NCBI GenBank assembly: GCA_018241685.1 | Contig: JAFEDJ010000030.1 | Location: 1 to 64,000 of the forward strand | Direction of reading: 5' to 3' | Origin: Pseudomonadota bacterium | Lineage (GTDB): Bacteria; Pseudomonadota; Gammaproteobacteria; Burkholderiales; Rhodocyclaceae | DNA: 64,000 bases | Shown here: positions 6,500 through 15,298 of the stretch, in pieces | Layout of the letters: each line of letters starts with the position of its first letter | How positions within the stretch are numbered: position 1 is the stretch's first letter | Notes under the pieces: model-generated | Seen by the model: only the letters and a program-made list of their open reading frames with translations | What the model was told of the DNA's origin: nothing | Database searches by the model: none | Made by a program: the position numbers and the translations under genes

Positions 6500-8389
6500 T
6501 TACACCGCCCAGCAGGAACAACCCAGGGCACCGAAGAAGCCTTTCAGGTCGGCCACCGGCACCTTTGATCCCCAGGCTCTGGCGTGCGCGTGGCCGTGCA
6601 GGCCGCAGGCGCTGCCGCATCCACAGGCGGCGATGGCCTGACGATGCAGCGAATGCCGCCCTGCCCCATCCGGCTCGCCCCAGGCTGCGTAGCCCTTGAA
6701 AGTACGCACCGGCGACCACTCGGGCATGGCCGGAGGCACAGGGTTGTCGTCCTCCGGGGCGAAGTCGCCCGCGCCATAGACGACGCGGCCGCCCACCATG
6801 GTGAGCTCGGAGGTAAGGAAGGAGATTTCATCTTCGGCGCAGCTGAAGAAATCCTTGTCCGGCACGATCAGGTCGGCAAACTGGCCCGCCGCGATGCGGC
6901 CGCGCCGGCCTTCCTCGTTGGAGAACCAGGCCACCTTCTCGGTCCACATGCGCAGGGCCGTCTCGCGGTCCAGGCAGTTGCGGCGCGGGTAGATCTGCAG
7001 GCCGCCAACGGTCTTGCCGGTGATCATCCAGGCCAGGGACACCCACGGGTTGTAGGAGGCGACACGGGTGGCGTCGGTGCCGGCCGAGACGTTCACGCCC
7101 TTGGCCAGCATGCGGGCGATGGGAGGCGTGGCTTCGGCCGCGGCGGGGCCGTAGCGTTCGACGAAATACTCGCCCTGGTAGGCCATGCGGTGCTGCACGG
7201 CGATGCCTCCGCCCAGCGCGGCGATACGGTCGATGGATTCGTCCGAGATGGTTTCGGCGTGGTCGAAGAACCAGTTCAGGCCCTTGAGGGGGATGTCCCG
7301 ATCCACTTTCTCGAACACGTCGAGGGCGCGGGAGATGGTTTCGTCGTAGGTGGCGTGCAAGCGCCAGGGCCAGCGGTTATGGGCGAGGATGCGCACCACC
7401 TCCTCCAGCTCCCCTTCCATTTCCTGCGGCATGTCCGGCCGGGGCTGGCGGAAGTCTTCGAAGTCCGCCGCTGAAAACACCAGCATTTCGCCGGCGCCGT
7501 TGTGGCGAAAGTAGTCGTTGCCCTGCTTGTATTTGACGCTGGCCGTCCAGTTGAGGAAGTCCTCCTTCTCCTGCTTGGGCTTCTGGGTGAACAGGTTGTA
7601 GGCCAGCCGAACCGTCATCTGGCCTTCGTCGGCCAGCTTCTGGATCACCGCATAGTCGTCCGGGTAGTTCTGGAAGCCGCCGCCGGCGTCGATGACTCCG
7701 GTGACGCCCAGGCGGTTGAGTTCCCGCATGAAATGCCGCGTCGAGTTGAGCTGGTAGTCGAAGGGGAGCTTGGGGCCTTTGGCCAGGGTGGCGTAGAGAA
7801 TGGCGGCGTTGGGCTTGGCGAGGAGCAGGCCCGTCGGGTTGCCGCTGGCGTCGCGGGTGATCTCGCCGCCAGGGGGCTCCGGCGTGTCCCTGGTGTAGCC
7901 GACGGCACGCAGCGCCGCCCCGTTGAGCAGCGCACGATCGTAGAGGTGCAGCAGGAAGACCGGCGTGTCGGGCGCGATGGCGTTGATCTCGTCGATGCTG
8001 GGCAGCCGCTTCTCGATGAACTGGTGCTCGGTGAAGCCGCCCACCACGCGCACCCACTGCGGCGCGGGCGTGATCGCCACCTGCCGCCGCAGCATGTCCA
8101 TGGCGTCAGCCAGCGAGCGCACGCCATCCCAGCGCAGCTCCATGTTGTAGTTGAGGCCACCGCGGACGACGTGGGTATGGTTGTCGACCAAGCCGGGCAG
8201 CACGCTGCGCCCCTTGAGGTCGATGACGCGCGTGCCGGGGGCCGTGAAGGGCAGGATTTCCGCGTCGTCGCCCACCGCCAGGAACTTGCCGTCCTTGATG
8301 GCTACGGCACTGGCGGTGGGCTTGCTGGTGTCCAGCGTGGTGAACCGGCCGTTGCGCAGGATGACGTCGGCCGTCGTGGGTGCTGTCAT
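6500..8389 (-). CDS. YtcJ-like amidohydrolase
   Basis: 629 residues from the ATG at 8389, which overlaps the end of the XapX gene as ATGA and has GGAGAA upstream. It is a metal-dependent amidohydrolase of the YtcJ/NfdA group: HxH metal ligands H71 and H73 (VDNHTHVV), later His in FFDHAET and AVQHRM, and the metal Asp in SAGTDATR. The family hydrolyses cyclic or N-acyl amides, and the substrate here is unknown. A C-terminal extension of about 60 residues is unusually Cys/His-rich (CGCGSACGLHGHAHA, then GCSCW at the very end). The neighbours (isochorismatase-fold hydrolase, XapX, MFS) form a conserved catabolic set. Confidence 0.85.
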   Translation of the reverse strand: MTAPTTADVILRNGRFTTLDTSKPTASAVAIKDGKFLAVGDDAEILPFTAPGTRVIDLKGRSVLPGLVDNHTHVVRGGLNYNMELRWDGVRSLADAMDMLRRQVAITPAPQWVRVVGGFTEHQFIEKRLPSIDEINAIAPDTPVFLLHLYDRALLNGAALRAVGYTRDTPEPPGGEITRDASGNPTGLLLAKPNAAILYATLAKGPKLPFDYQLNSTRHFMRELNRLGVTGVIDAGGGFQNYPDDYAVIQKLADEGQMTVRLAYNLFTQKPKQEKEDFLNWTASVKYKQGNDYFRHNGAGEMLVFSAADFEDFRQPRPDMPQEMEGELEEVVRILAHNRWPWRLHATYDETISRALDVFEKVDRDIPLKGLNWFFDHAETISDESIDRIAALGGGIAVQHRMAYQGEYFVERYGPAAAEATPPIARMLAKGVNVSAGTDATRVASYNPWVSLAWMITGKTVGGLQIYPRRNCLDRETALRMWTEKVAWFSNEEGRRGRIAAGQFADLIVPDKDFFSCAEDEISFLTSELTMVGGRVVYGAGDFAPEDDNPVPPAMPEWSPVRTFKGYAAWGEPDGAGRHSLHRQAIAACGCGSACGLHGHAHARAWGSKVPVADLKGFFGALGCSCWAV

Positions 8390-8664
8390 GATCGCTTCTC
8401 CTCGGGCGCCTTGGTCTGCTGCATGGCCTGGCGGCCTGGTAACTGGCCGAACACATGGTCCGTGGCTTGCGATCTGTCGCAAGCGGCCGTGAAGGCCGAA
8501 CCGCTCAACAGCTGTTTGCCGACCGGCACGAGCTGCTCGCCAATGAGCATCCCGAGCAGTCCGACGATGGCGACGACCGGCGGCGCTGGTGAGCGCACGT
8601 TCAACAGGCTGTAGATCACGCCCACCAGCACACCGACCGCCAATGAAATCAGATAGGGTTTCAT
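8386..8664 (-). CDS. XapX domain (DUF1427) small membrane protein
   Basis: 92 residues. The N-terminal ~55 residues match the XapX/DUF1427 pattern: MKPYLISLAVGVLVGVIYS, then RSPAPPVVAIVGLLGMLIGE, giving two membrane helices. A hydrophilic tail of about 35 residues follows. The stop overlaps the amidohydrolase start by four bases, so translation is coupled. The role is unknown; the domain often accompanies isochorismatase-type and amidohydrolase genes. Confidence 0.85.
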   Translation of the reverse strand: MKPYLISLAVGVLVGVIYSLLNVRSPAPPVVAIVGLLGMLIGEQLVPVGKQLLSGSAFTAACDRSQATDHVFGQLPGRQAMQQTKAPEEKRS

Positions 8665-8678
8665 TGGCGTAACCTCTT

Positions 8679-9332
8679 TCAGCCCTCGTGGGCGCCGAAC
8701 ATCGTCTTGGCGTAGGTGATCCCCAGGCCATAGCCGCCACCGAGCTTCTTGGCGATGCCGGTGGTCAGCTCGTAGGTGTCCGTGCGGGCCCAGTCGCGCT
8801 GGAGTTCAAGCAGGTACTGCAGCGCCGTCATCGGGCGGGCACCGGCTTGCACCATGCGCTGTACCGCACGTTCGTGCGCTTCGGTGGAGACGTCTCCGCA
8901 GGCGTCGGTGATCACATAGACCTCGAAGCCCTGGGAGAGTGCCGACAAGGTCGGGCCGACGATACAGACGCTGGTCCACAAGCCGCCGAAGACGATGCGC
9001 CCCTTGCCGATCTTGTTGACCTGGGCGATCACGGCGGCGTCTTCCCAAGTGTTCATCGAGGTGCGATCCAGCAGGGCCTGGCCCGGGAACGGTGCGGTCA
9101 CCTCTTCGAACATCGGCCCGGAAAAGCTCTTCTCGGCGACGGTCGTCAGGATGGTCGACACGCCAAAGCCGGCCGCCGCACTGGCTACCAGACCGGCGTT
9201 GTTGCGCAGCGAGGGGATGTCGATGGAGTGCGTGGCAAAGGCCATCTGCGACTGGTAGTCGATGAGGATCAGCGTATGGTCGGTCGGGGTCAGCAGCAGC
9301 GGGCTGGGCGTGGGGGTGGCGACGATGGTCAT
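8679..9332 (-). CDS. Isochorismatase-family (YcaC-like) cysteine hydrolase
   Basis: 217 residues from the ATG at 9332; the frame is open upstream but that part has no family similarity. The fold signature is present: catalytic Asp in LILIDYQSQMAF, a following Lys region, and the nucleophile Cys in FGGLWTSVCIVGPTL with the nonprolyl cis-peptide context. YcaC-type enzymes are octameric hydrolases of uncertain substrate. First gene of the operon leading to XapX, amidohydrolase and MFS, and divergent from the LysR gene at 9516, which probably controls it. Confidence 0.88.
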   Translation of the reverse strand: MTIVATPTPSPLLLTPTDHTLILIDYQSQMAFATHSIDIPSLRNNAGLVASAAAGFGVSTILTTVAEKSFSGPMFEEVTAPFPGQALLDRTSMNTWEDAAVIAQVNKIGKGRIVFGGLWTSVCIVGPTLSALSQGFEVYVITDACGDVSTEAHERAVQRMVQAGARPMTALQYLLELQRDWARTDTYELTTGIAKKLGGGYGLGITYAKTMFGAHEG

Positions 9333-9515
9333 CTTGGGGCTCCTCTGATTTCGTACAACGAACGGGGTTGGGAAACTGGGGCAGACGAAGCGCTGCCTTG
9401 ATGCAGGCACTATAGACAAGGCCTAACCCATTTAGAATGAGATGAACGGCATGGCATCCATTCCATTTTTGATGTCATGTAGCACCTCGTACGCCCAACG
9501 AAGGAGTAAGGTCGC

Positions 9516-10448
9516 ATGAAAAAATTACCGGATCTCGAGGCTTGGGCGCTCTTCGCCAAGGTCGCGGAAACCGGGTCCTTCGCCCGCACCGCCGCCGAGT
9601 TCGATCTCTCCCAGGCCACGGTATCCAAAGCCATACTCCGCCTGGAAAAGCGCATGGGAACGGTCCTCTTCCATCGGAACTCCCGGCGCCTGTCCCTGAC
9701 GGAAAGCGGCGATGCCGCGCTGGAACGGGCAACACGCATCCTGTCGGAGGGACAGGCGATCGAAGCCGAAGTCACGGAGCAATCGGTCAATCTGCGCGGG
9801 CCGATCCGCATTACGGTGCCGATGTCCTTCGGGATCTCCTACCTGGCGCCCCTCCTTCCGGATTTCATGGCGCGGCTGCCCGACGTCAGTCTGGATTTCC
9901 ACTTCACCGACGAGATCGTCGATCTGGTCGCCAACCGCTTCGACCTCGGGCTGCGCATATCGACGCTGGCAGATTCGAGCCTGCTGGCCCGCCGCCTCTA
10001 CGCGGTAAAGATCCTTCTGGTCGGTGCCCCCGCCTATTTCGAGCGCTACGGCAAACCGGATCACCCGCGCGATCTCGCGCAGCACCGCGGGCTGATGTAC
10101 TCGAACTCACGCACTGGCGGATGCTGGCGCTTTCGCCACGACGAACAAGGCGAATTCACCCAGGCCATGCAGGCCCCCTTATGCGCCAACAACGCGGAAG
10201 CCATGATGCCCGCCCTCAAGGCGGGCCTCGGGCTGGCACTTCAGCCGGAGTTTTTGGTGTGGGATGAATTGCAGTCGGGGCAACTGGAAACGGTCATGTG
10301 CGACTGGAAAGTCGATTCGATCGCGCTGCACATCGTCACCCCACCGGGCCGCAGCCGCCCTGCCCGGGTTCAGGCCTTCATCGATTTCCTGTCGGAGCGG
10401 CTGGCGGCAGCGCCCTGGCTACGGGAAATCGAGTGTAATGATGGTTAG
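9516..10448 (+). CDS. LysR-family transcriptional regulator
   Basis: 310 residues. The N-terminal winged helix-turn-helix at ~5-65 (WALFAKVAETGSFARTAAEF, QATVSKAILRLEKRMGTVLF) is followed by a periplasmic-binding-like effector domain (PIRITVPMSFGISYLAPLLP). It is divergent from the isochorismatase operon with a 183-base shared control region, the usual arrangement for a LysR regulator and its target. Effector unknown. Confidence 0.9.
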   Translation: MKKLPDLEAWALFAKVAETGSFARTAAEFDLSQATVSKAILRLEKRMGTVLFHRNSRRLSLTESGDAALERATRILSEGQAIEAEVTEQSVNLRGPIRITVPMSFGISYLAPLLPDFMARLPDVSLDFHFTDEIVDLVANRFDLGLRISTLADSSLLARRLYAVKILLVGAPAYFERYGKPDHPRDLAQHRGLMYSNSRTGGCWRFRHDEQGEFTQAMQAPLCANNAEAMMPALKAGLGLALQPEFLVWDELQSGQLETVMCDWKVDSIALHIVTPPGRSRPARVQAFIDFLSERLAAAPWLREIECNDG

Positions 10449-10499
10449 CTTCAGTCCGTCGTGAAAGACATACGCAGGCTGGGCTGCAGCGCTTGTCGC

Positions 10500-10532
10500 G
10501 GCGGCCATGGTTGCCCGCGGGCACGGGCCGCC
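10500..10532. other. GC-rich hairpin between convergent genes
   Basis: GGCGGCC (10500-10506) and GGCCGCC (10526-10532) are complementary, with a further GCCCGCGGGC palindrome inside the loop. It lies between the 3' ends of the LysR gene and glyA. There is no T-run on either side, so it is at most a weak terminator or a transcript-stabilising stem. Confidence 0.45.
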
Positions 10533-10570
10533 CCTATCAAATTCGCGCTCCTTGACTATTCCTATGAGCA

Positions 10571-11842
10571 CTATGGGTACACAGGATGGCGGCGACACAG
10601 CGCCAGCACCTGCTCCCTCACTGAGTGAAGCACCTTGGGCAATGCGCCGTCGCCATGTTCCAGCGCGTCCAGCACATCGCACAGCCAGCCCGCCACGTGT
10701 TGGCATTCGGCCACACCGAACCCGCGTGTGGTTACGGCGGGCGTGCCGATACGCAGCCCCGAGGTGACGAAGGGCGAACGCCGGTCGTTGGGCACGGAGT
10801 TCTTGTTGGTCGTGATCCAGGCTTCGGCCAGCGCGGCGTCTGCGTCCTTGCCGGAATACGGTCTGGCGGAGAGGTCTATCAGCATCAAGTGGTTGTCGGT
10901 GCCGCCGGAAACGATCTTGTAGCCGCGCTGCTGGAGCACGACGGCCATCGCGCGGGCGTTGGTCACGACCTGGCGCTGGTAGGTTTTGAACTCGGGGCGC
11001 AGCGCTTCCTTGAAGGCCACGGCTTTGGCGGCGATCACGTGCATCAGAGGGCCGCCCTGGATACCGGGAAACACCGCTGAATCGAGCTTCTTGTAAAACG
11101 CTTCGTCCTGCCCCTTGGCGAGGATGATGCCGCCGCGCGGGCCGCGCAGGGTCTTGTGGGTGGTGCTCGTCACCACGTGGGCGTGGGGCAGCGGATCGGG
11201 GTATTCGCCCGCCGCGACCAGACCTGCAACGTGGGCCATGTCCACCCAGAACACGGCGCCCACCTTGTCGGCGATGGTGCGCATCCGCGCCCAGTCCTTG
11301 TGCCGCGAATAGGCGGAGAAGCCGCCGATCAGCATCTTCGGACGGGTCTCCAGCGCGATGCGCTCCATCTCGTCGTAGTCGATGAGCCCTGTCTCGGCAT
11401 CGAGCCCATAAGGAACGATGTGGTAGTGGCGCCCGGAGAAATTGGATGGATTGCCGTGGGTCAGGTGACCGCCCTGGGCCAGGTTCATGCCCATCACGGT
11501 GTCGCCGGGGCGAGTCAGCGCCAGGAACACGGCGGCGTTGGCCTGCGCGCCGGCATGGGGCTGGACGTTGGCGTAGTCGCAGTCGAACAGCGTCTTGAGC
11601 CGTTCGATGGCCAGGCGCTCGGCCACATCCACATTCTCACAGCCGCTGTAGTAGCGCTTGCCCGGGTAGCCCTCGGCATATTTGTTGGCGAAGACGGAGT
11701 TCTGGATGGCCATCACCTGCGGGCTGGCGTAGTTCTCGGAGGCGATGAGCTCGATGTGGTCTTCCTGGCGACATTCTTCGCGCCGGATGGCTTGGGCCAG
11801 TTCGGGGTCGAAGTCGGTCAGGGTCATTGATGCGTCGTACAT
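10571..11842 (-). CDS. glyA: Serine hydroxymethyltransferase
   Basis: 423 residues, near the usual ~416. PLP-dependent enzyme converting serine and tetrahydrofolate to glycine and 5,10-methylene-THF. The signatures are [34 protein letters not shown], and the PLP-lysine loop [22 protein letters not shown] precedes the start. Unlike the usual housekeeping copy, it is the last gene of a benE-yggS-aminotransferase-glyA operon under a divergent MocR regulator, so it may serve an amino-acid catabolic route. The same fold also acts on other beta-hydroxy amino acids, so substrate specificity is open. Confidence 0.92.
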   Translation of the reverse strand: MYDASMTLTDFDPELAQAIRREECRQEDHIELIASENYASPQVMAIQNSVFANKYAEGYPGKRYYSGCENVDVAERLAIERLKTLFDCDYANVQPHAGAQANAAVFLALTRPGDTVMGMNLAQGGHLTHGNPSNFSGRHYHIVPYGLDAETGLIDYDEMERIALETRPKMLIGGFSAYSRHKDWARMRTIADKVGAVFWVDMAHVAGLVAAGEYPDPLPHAHVVTSTTHKTLRGPRGGIILAKGQDEAFYKKLDSAVFPGIQGGPLMHVIAAKAVAFKEALRPEFKTYQRQVVTNARAMAVVLQQRGYKIVSGGTDNHLMLIDLSARPYSGKDADAALAEAWITTNKNSVPNDRRSPFVTSGLRIGTPAVTTRGFGVAECQHVAGWLCDVLDALEHGDGALPKVLHSVREQVLALCRRHPVYP

Positions 11843-11914
11843 GGGTGTGTGTCCTTTGTGTCTGGAATTCAGGGGCTTGAGGGCGTGTTCGTCGATCGCG
11901 GGCCGGCGTGGGCG

Positions 11915-13147
11915 TTATGCCGCCGGTTCGGCCGGCGCGGCGGACTTCAATGTGCCCGGGCCATTCCCCTCAGTCGTGGCCAGCAGGTGGGCAAGGCGAC
12001 CGACGATGGCGTCGATCTGGGCTTCGTCACAGACCAGCGGCGGCAGCAACCTGATGACGTTGTCGCGGGTCACGGTGATGAGCAAACGCTGCTCGGCGAG
12101 CGCACGCCCAACCAGTTCCTTGCATGGCCTGTCCAGTTCGACACCCACCATCAAGCCCTGCCCGCGGATCGACACGACGTGCGGATGCGTGGCGAGCGCT
12201 TTCTGCAGCCCATCCAGCAAGCGCTCGCCCAGCACAGCAGCACGTTCCGGCAGCCTGTCGCGGGCCATGATGTCGAGGACGGTGCACGCCACCCGGCAGG
12301 CCAGTGGATTGCCGCCGAAAGTGGAGCCGTGCTGGCCGGGCGAGAACAGGTCGGCCGCCGCACCACGCGCTAGGCAGGCACCGATGGGAAAACCGTTTCC
12401 CAGCGCCTTCGCCAGCGTCATCACATCGGGAGCGATGTCCGCGTGCTGGTGCCCGAACCAGGCTCCGGTGCGTCCCAGGCCCGTCTGGATCTCGTCGAGC
12501 ATCAGCAACCAGCCGCGCTGGTCGCACAAGGCGCGCAGCGCACGCAGGTAGTCGGCGCTGGCGACATGGATGCCGCCTTCGCCCTGCACCACCTCGACCA
12601 GCACCGCCACGATGTCGGGCGAATGCCCGGCCATTCGGTGCACCGCGTCCATGTCGTTATAAGGCACCCGCAAGAAGCCGGGCAGCAGCGGCTCGAAGCC
12701 TTGCTGCTTGGCCCGATTGCCCGAGGCAGAAAGCGTGGCGATGCTACGGCCATGAAAACCATTCTCCATAACGAGGATCTTGGGTTCCGCGATCTGTCTG
12801 CGCTGGCCATGCAGTCTTGCCAGCTTGAGCGCCGCTTCGTTGGCCTCGGCGCCCGAATTACAGAAGAAGGTTTTCTGCATCCCCGTCAGCGTGCACAAGC
12901 GCTCGCCCAGCCGTTCCTGCCAGTCGATGCGGAAGACGTTGGAGGTGTGCAACAGCAGCGCCGCCTGATCGGCAATCACGGCCGCGATCTCCGGGTGGGC
13001 GTGGCCCAGGCTGGTGACCGCGACACCGGCAATGGCGTCCAGGTACTCAACGCCGCGCTCGTCCCAGAGCTGCACGCCGCGCCCGCGTACGAAGGAAACG
13101 GGTTGGCGGGCATAGGCCCGCATCAGGTGGGAGGGGGTAGCTTGCAT
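11915..13147 (-). CDS. Class III aminotransferase (acetylornithine aminotransferase-like)
   Basis: 410 residues of the ArgD/OAT family: FCNSGAEANEAALKLAR, FHGRSIATLSASGN, LLMLDEIQTGLGRTG and the PLP lysine in MTLAKALGNGFPIGA. Length and motifs fit acetylornithine/succinyldiaminopimelate aminotransferases. The location between yggS and glyA rather than with arg genes suggests a catabolic transaminase for a related omega-amino compound, which is inference. A Pro/Ala-rich tail (TLKSAAPAEPAA) extends the C-terminus. A GAGGAG lies just before the ATG. Confidence 0.88.
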   Translation of the reverse strand: MQATPSHLMRAYARQPVSFVRGRGVQLWDERGVEYLDAIAGVAVTSLGHAHPEIAAVIADQAALLLHTSNVFRIDWQERLGERLCTLTGMQKTFFCNSGAEANEAALKLARLHGQRRQIAEPKILVMENGFHGRSIATLSASGNRAKQQGFEPLLPGFLRVPYNDMDAVHRMAGHSPDIVAVLVEVVQGEGGIHVASADYLRALRALCDQRGWLLMLDEIQTGLGRTGAWFGHQHADIAPDVMTLAKALGNGFPIGACLARGAAADLFSPGQHGSTFGGNPLACRVACTVLDIMARDRLPERAAVLGERLLDGLQKALATHPHVVSIRGQGLMVGVELDRPCKELVGRALAEQRLLITVTRDNVIRLLPPLVCDEAQIDAIVGRLAHLLATTEGNGPGTLKSAAPAEPAA

Positions 13148-13951
13148 CTAAGACTCCTCAAGTTTGGGTTCATTCGGCCAGTAATGGCTGTCCGGCATGG
13201 CGCGCGCGCCGAAGATGGCTTGTCCGACACGCACCACGGTGGCGCCTTCCTCGATGGCGATCTCGAAGTCGCCGGACATGCCCATCGACAGTTCGTCCAG
13301 CCCCATCCCGGCAGGTGCGCATTGGCGCAAGCGGTCGCGCAGGCCACGTAGTTGTACGAAGCACTGGCGCACCCGCCCGGCTTCGCTGGAAAACAGCGCC
13401 AGCGTCATCAGCCCACGCACGCGCAGCGCGCTGAATGCAGGCAGCGCCTGGAGAAAGGCCGGAACATCCGCGGGAGCCAGGCCGTATTTGCTCGCCTCGC
13501 CAGAGGTGTTGACCTGCACGAACACGTCCAGCCCGCGCCCTTCAACCTGCAAGCGGCGATCCAGCGCTTCGGCGACACGCAGGCTGTCCAGTGCCTGGAA
13601 CTCGGTGGCGAAACGCGCCACCAGCCTGGCCTTGTTGGTCTGCAGGTGGCCGATGACCGACCAGCGCAGGTCGGTCAGGTCCTGCATGGCTTCCCATTTG
13701 CGGCAGGCCTCCTGGGGCTTGTTTTCTCCCAACATCCTGCAACCCGCCGCGTAAGCGAGGCGCAGGCTGGGCTCGGGCTTGGTCTTGCTTACCGGCAGCA
13801 GACGCACGGATGCGGGATCGCGGCCGGCGCGAAGGCATGCGGCCTCGATCCGCATGCGCACGGCGGCCAGATTGCATTGAAAGTCCTCGACCGAGCGGGC
13901 CTCTGGATAGCGACCATGCTGGTCGTGACGGGTTTGCGTTGTGGATGGCAT
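13148..13951 (-). CDS. yggS: YggS-family PLP homeostasis protein
   Basis: 267 residues, somewhat longer than the ~230 typical because of an N-terminal extension of about 20 residues. It binds PLP without known catalysis and buffers the cofactor. Motifs: LLPVSKTKPE with the PLP lysine, LGENKPQEACRKW, VIGHLQTNKARLV, VNTSGEASKYGL, and the C-terminal MGMSGDFEIAIEEGAT followed by VRVGQAIFG. Its ATG overlaps the benE stop (ATGA) and it ends one base before the aminotransferase start codon region. A dedicated PLP carrier beside two PLP enzymes and a PLP-binding MocR regulator is coherent. Confidence 0.9.
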   Translation of the reverse strand: MPSTTQTRHDQHGRYPEARSVEDFQCNLAAVRMRIEAACLRAGRDPASVRLLPVSKTKPEPSLRLAYAAGCRMLGENKPQEACRKWEAMQDLTDLRWSVIGHLQTNKARLVARFATEFQALDSLRVAEALDRRLQVEGRGLDVFVQVNTSGEASKYGLAPADVPAFLQALPAFSALRVRGLMTLALFSSEAGRVRQCFVQLRGLRDRLRQCAPAGMGLDELSMGMSGDFEIAIEEGATVVRVGQAIFGARAMPDSHYWPNEPKLEES

Positions 13952-15192
13952 CAGTTGGGCCCCGTGCCGGACGCGCCGAACGCAACGGCAGGTTTCGGAG
14001 CCCTCTGCGGCAGGCGACCGTTGAGCGTCGCGTAGGCCACGAGCCCGATCACCAATCCCCAGAAGGCGCCACCGATGCCCAGCAGGTTGATGTTGGCGGC
14101 GGCGGCCAGAAAGGTGATCAGCGAGGCTTCACGGGTCCTGGCTTCGGCCATCGCGCTGGCAAGGCTGCCGCCTATGGTGCCCAGCAGCGCCAGACCGGCC
14201 AGCGTAGTGATGAAGGTGGTCGGGAACGCCATGAAGACTGCGGCCAGCGTGACTCCGAACACACCGACAAGGATGTAGAGCACGCCGGCAGCGATGCCGG
14301 CAATCCAGCGCTTGGACGGATCTTCGTGCGCTTCGCGGCCCGTGCAGATCGCCGCGGTGATGGCAGCGATATTGAAGGCATGCGAACCGAACGGTGCCAT
14401 CAACAATGAGCCCAGCCCGGTGATGGTGACGATGGGGTTGGCACTGGTTCGGAATCCGTCGTTGCGTAGCACCAGCATGCCGGGCATGTATTGGCCAGTC
14501 AGCGTGATCAGGAACAAGGGCAGCGCCACACTCAGCAAGGCATTGAGTGAAAACACCGGCATGGTGAACAGCGGCGCAGCCAGTGTCAGGGTCAGTCTCG
14601 ACAGATCGACGCGATCTTGCAGCAGCAGGAAGGCCAGCCCCAGCACCAGGATGCCCACCACCGCATAGCGCGCGCAGAGTCGTTTGAGCACCACATAGGT
14701 GGCGATCAACAACCCGGCCAGCAAAGGATCGACGCTCATGCCACCAAAGGCCTTGATGCCGAACTGAAGCAGGATGCCCGCCAGCAGCCCGGCCGCCACG
14801 CCCGGCGGAATCAGGCGGATGACCCGCTCGAACCAGCCCGACAGCCCCAGCACTACGAAGGCGGCAGCCGACATGAGATAGGCCCCGACCGCTTCTGCGT
14901 AGGGTGTGGTCGCCAGTGCCGTAACCAGAAATGCCGCGGCCGGTGTGGACCACGCGGTGATGACGGGCTCGCGGGTGGTCCAGCTCAGGATGATCCCCGT
15001 CACGCCGACGCCGATGGAAATCGACCACACCCACGAGGCCGTCAATTCCGGACCGAGACCCGCCACCTTGGCGGCCTGGAAAACCAGAATGAAGGTACCG
15101 CCATAGTTGACGATGACCGAGATCAGGCCGGCCACAACGGGGTGAGCGAGATCGTTCCAACGAACGGATGAAGGCAATAGGACGGATGACAT
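13951..15192 (-). CDS. benE: BenE-family transporter
   Basis: 413 residues and about 12 membrane helices. BenE (benzoate/H+ symporter) family features: VVAGLISVIVNYGGTFILVF, SWTTREPVITAWSTPAAAFL, LIPPGVAAGLLAGILLQFG and FGSHAFNIAAITAAICTG. Family members carry benzoate and other substrates. As first gene of an operon with PLP enzymes, this one may import an aromatic or amino-acid-like compound. That is inference, as no benzoate catabolic gene is adjacent. Confidence 0.88.
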   Translation of the reverse strand: MSSVLLPSSVRWNDLAHPVVAGLISVIVNYGGTFILVFQAAKVAGLGPELTASWVWSISIGVGVTGIILSWTTREPVITAWSTPAAAFLVTALATTPYAEAVGAYLMSAAAFVVLGLSGWFERVIRLIPPGVAAGLLAGILLQFGIKAFGGMSVDPLLAGLLIATYVVLKRLCARYAVVGILVLGLAFLLLQDRVDLSRLTLTLAAPLFTMPVFSLNALLSVALPLFLITLTGQYMPGMLVLRNDGFRTSANPIVTITGLGSLLMAPFGSHAFNIAAITAAICTGREAHEDPSKRWIAGIAAGVLYILVGVFGVTLAAVFMAFPTTFITTLAGLALLGTIGGSLASAMAEARTREASLITFLAAAANINLLGIGGAFWGLVIGLVAYATLNGRLPQRAPKPAVAFGASGTGPN

Positions 15193-15250
15193 GGCCTGAC
15201 GGACCCCCGATCAAAGGGTTAAGTGAGTTGTGAAACGTGTTTATAGATTT

Positions 15251-15278
15251 AAAATGGACGGATATTCCCCTCCAATTT
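15251..15278. promoter_or_regulatory. Possible MocR operator in the benE/mocR intergenic region
   Basis: AAAATGGA (15251-15258) and TCCAATTT (15271-15278) form an imperfect inverted repeat in the short AT-rich gap between benE and the divergent MocR gene. Its position just ahead of the regulator start fits autoregulation and control of the benE operon. No other strong operator was seen there. Confidence 0.35.
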
Positions 15279-15298
15279 CTTGAAGAGACACCGGCCAA

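Noticed and set aside
8390..8740. N-terminal extension of the amidohydrolase to 8740
   Set aside because: It overlaps the XapX gene in another frame and has no similarity to the family; the ATG at 8389 gives the expected start and a four-base overlap.
10500..10532. Hairpin as a Rho-independent terminator of glyA or the LysR gene
   Set aside because: The stem is strong but no T-run follows on either strand, so it is listed only as a hairpin.
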